Assembly (NCBI GenBank): GCA_963576725.1
Contig: OY755243.1
Location: 77,293,349 to 77,357,348, forward strand
Reading direction: 5' to 3'
Origin: Azorinus chamasolen
Lineage: Eukaryota > Mollusca > Bivalvia > Cardiida > Solecurtidae
DNA length: 64,000 nt
Made by a program: the position numbers and the translations under genes. The first letter of the stretch is position 1. Each line of letters opens with the position of its first letter. The notes below the pieces were generated by a model. That model was not told the origin of the DNA. It was given only the letters and a program-made list of their open reading frames with translations, and did no database searches. Below are positions 63,553 through 64,000 of the stretch, in pieces.

Positions 63553-64000
63553 ACAGTAAAATCTCGATTATTCGAACACTAAAATACGTATCATTATCTA
63601 TCTTTAAGACAGGTGGCAGCTTAATGCAGGGTGAAAGTCATGCAGAAAGCTCCTCTAGGAGCCACCTGCCTAAAAGGGTAAAAATTCTTCTGTACTAAAA
63701 TTTCGAATACTCTGTTTTACTGCAGACGACTTTTTAGGCAGGTGGCTGCTTAATGCAGGTTGGAAGCTACGCAGAAAGCTACCACAGGTTTCTGCACAAC
63801 TTTCATCCTGCATTAAGTTGCTATCTGTCTTATAGATAGATAGTTATACGTAGTTGAGTGTTCGAATAATCACATAAACTTTCAAGTGTATGTCGGATAA
63901 TCGAGGTTTTACTATATAGTAAACCCCCTCTTAACCGGGATTCTAGTAGATAAGAATTTAGATACTTTAAGGCAGGTGACTGCTTAATGCAGGGTGAAAG
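63553..64000. mobile_element. Run of three TA-type MITEs, the last cut by the window end
   Basis: Copies begin TACAGTAAAATCTCGATTAT (about 63553), after TACTGCAGACGAC (about 63718) and at TATAGTAAACCCCCTCTTAA (about 63915). Each contains GGTGRCTGCTTAATGCAGG. They lie end to end with little or no host DNA between. Confidence 0.75.

Larger units (their letters stand above)
47534..64000. repeat. Gene-poor right arm, MITE-dominated
   Basis: No exon could be supported. Identifiable TTAA elements not listed separately lie near 47610-47800, 48060-48270, 50153-50400, 50757-51015, 51210-51420, 53556-53778, 56740-56958, 58598-58845 and 60514-60761. Family H hairpins lie near 48330-48430, 48735-48900, 53010-53300 and 61140-61215. 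GACGCCGAGT-type hairpins lie near 49330, 52680, 57300, 57500, 57640 and 60385. The stretch 57730-58560 is unique-looking, and I see nothing in it. Confidence 0.65.

Overview
This window is a eukaryotic (metazoan) genomic segment: AT-rich, intron-containing, and saturated with short mobile elements. The gene content (CARD-TPR protein, mitochondrial ClpP, TGIF-type TALE homeobox) and the repeat style suggest a lophotrochozoan, most likely a bivalve mollusc. That assignment is inference from style, not from a marker gene.

Layout. Positions 105-24940 on the minus strand hold nine exons of a gene encoding a CARD fused to an APPBP2-like TPR region; its last exon(s) lie beyond the left edge. Positions 25077-34233 on the plus strand hold a complete six-exon mitochondrial ClpP protease gene. 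The two genes are head-to-head with about 136 bp between start codons. Positions 45704-47030 on the minus strand hold a two-exon TGIF homeobox gene. No gene was recognised between 34.3 and 45.7 kb or from 47.3 kb to the right end. All exon joins were worked out by hand from splice signals and reading phase, and every proposed junction is phase-consistent.

The rest is mostly repeats. The dominant class is MITE-like elements bounded by TTAACCCTTT...AAAGGGTTAA (piggyBac-like TTAA targets), each with a long palindromic core. A second class is bounded by TA-CAGTAAAACC...GGTTTTACTG-TA (Tc1/mariner/pogo-like TA targets). Nested insertions, chains of elements sharing one target site, and core amplification into minisatellites are all visible. 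There is also a 5'-truncated LINE, several LINE 3' tails, two small retroelements with LTR-like ends that carry a tRNA-like module and a tRNA-Lys-type primer binding site, fold-back elements, and internally tandem repeats.

The most notable items are the CARD/APPBP2-like fusion sharing a divergent promoter with mitochondrial ClpP, the candidate tRNA-in-LTR miniature retroelements, and the shared CTCCTATAGGAG apex in hairpin families whose arms are otherwise unrelated.
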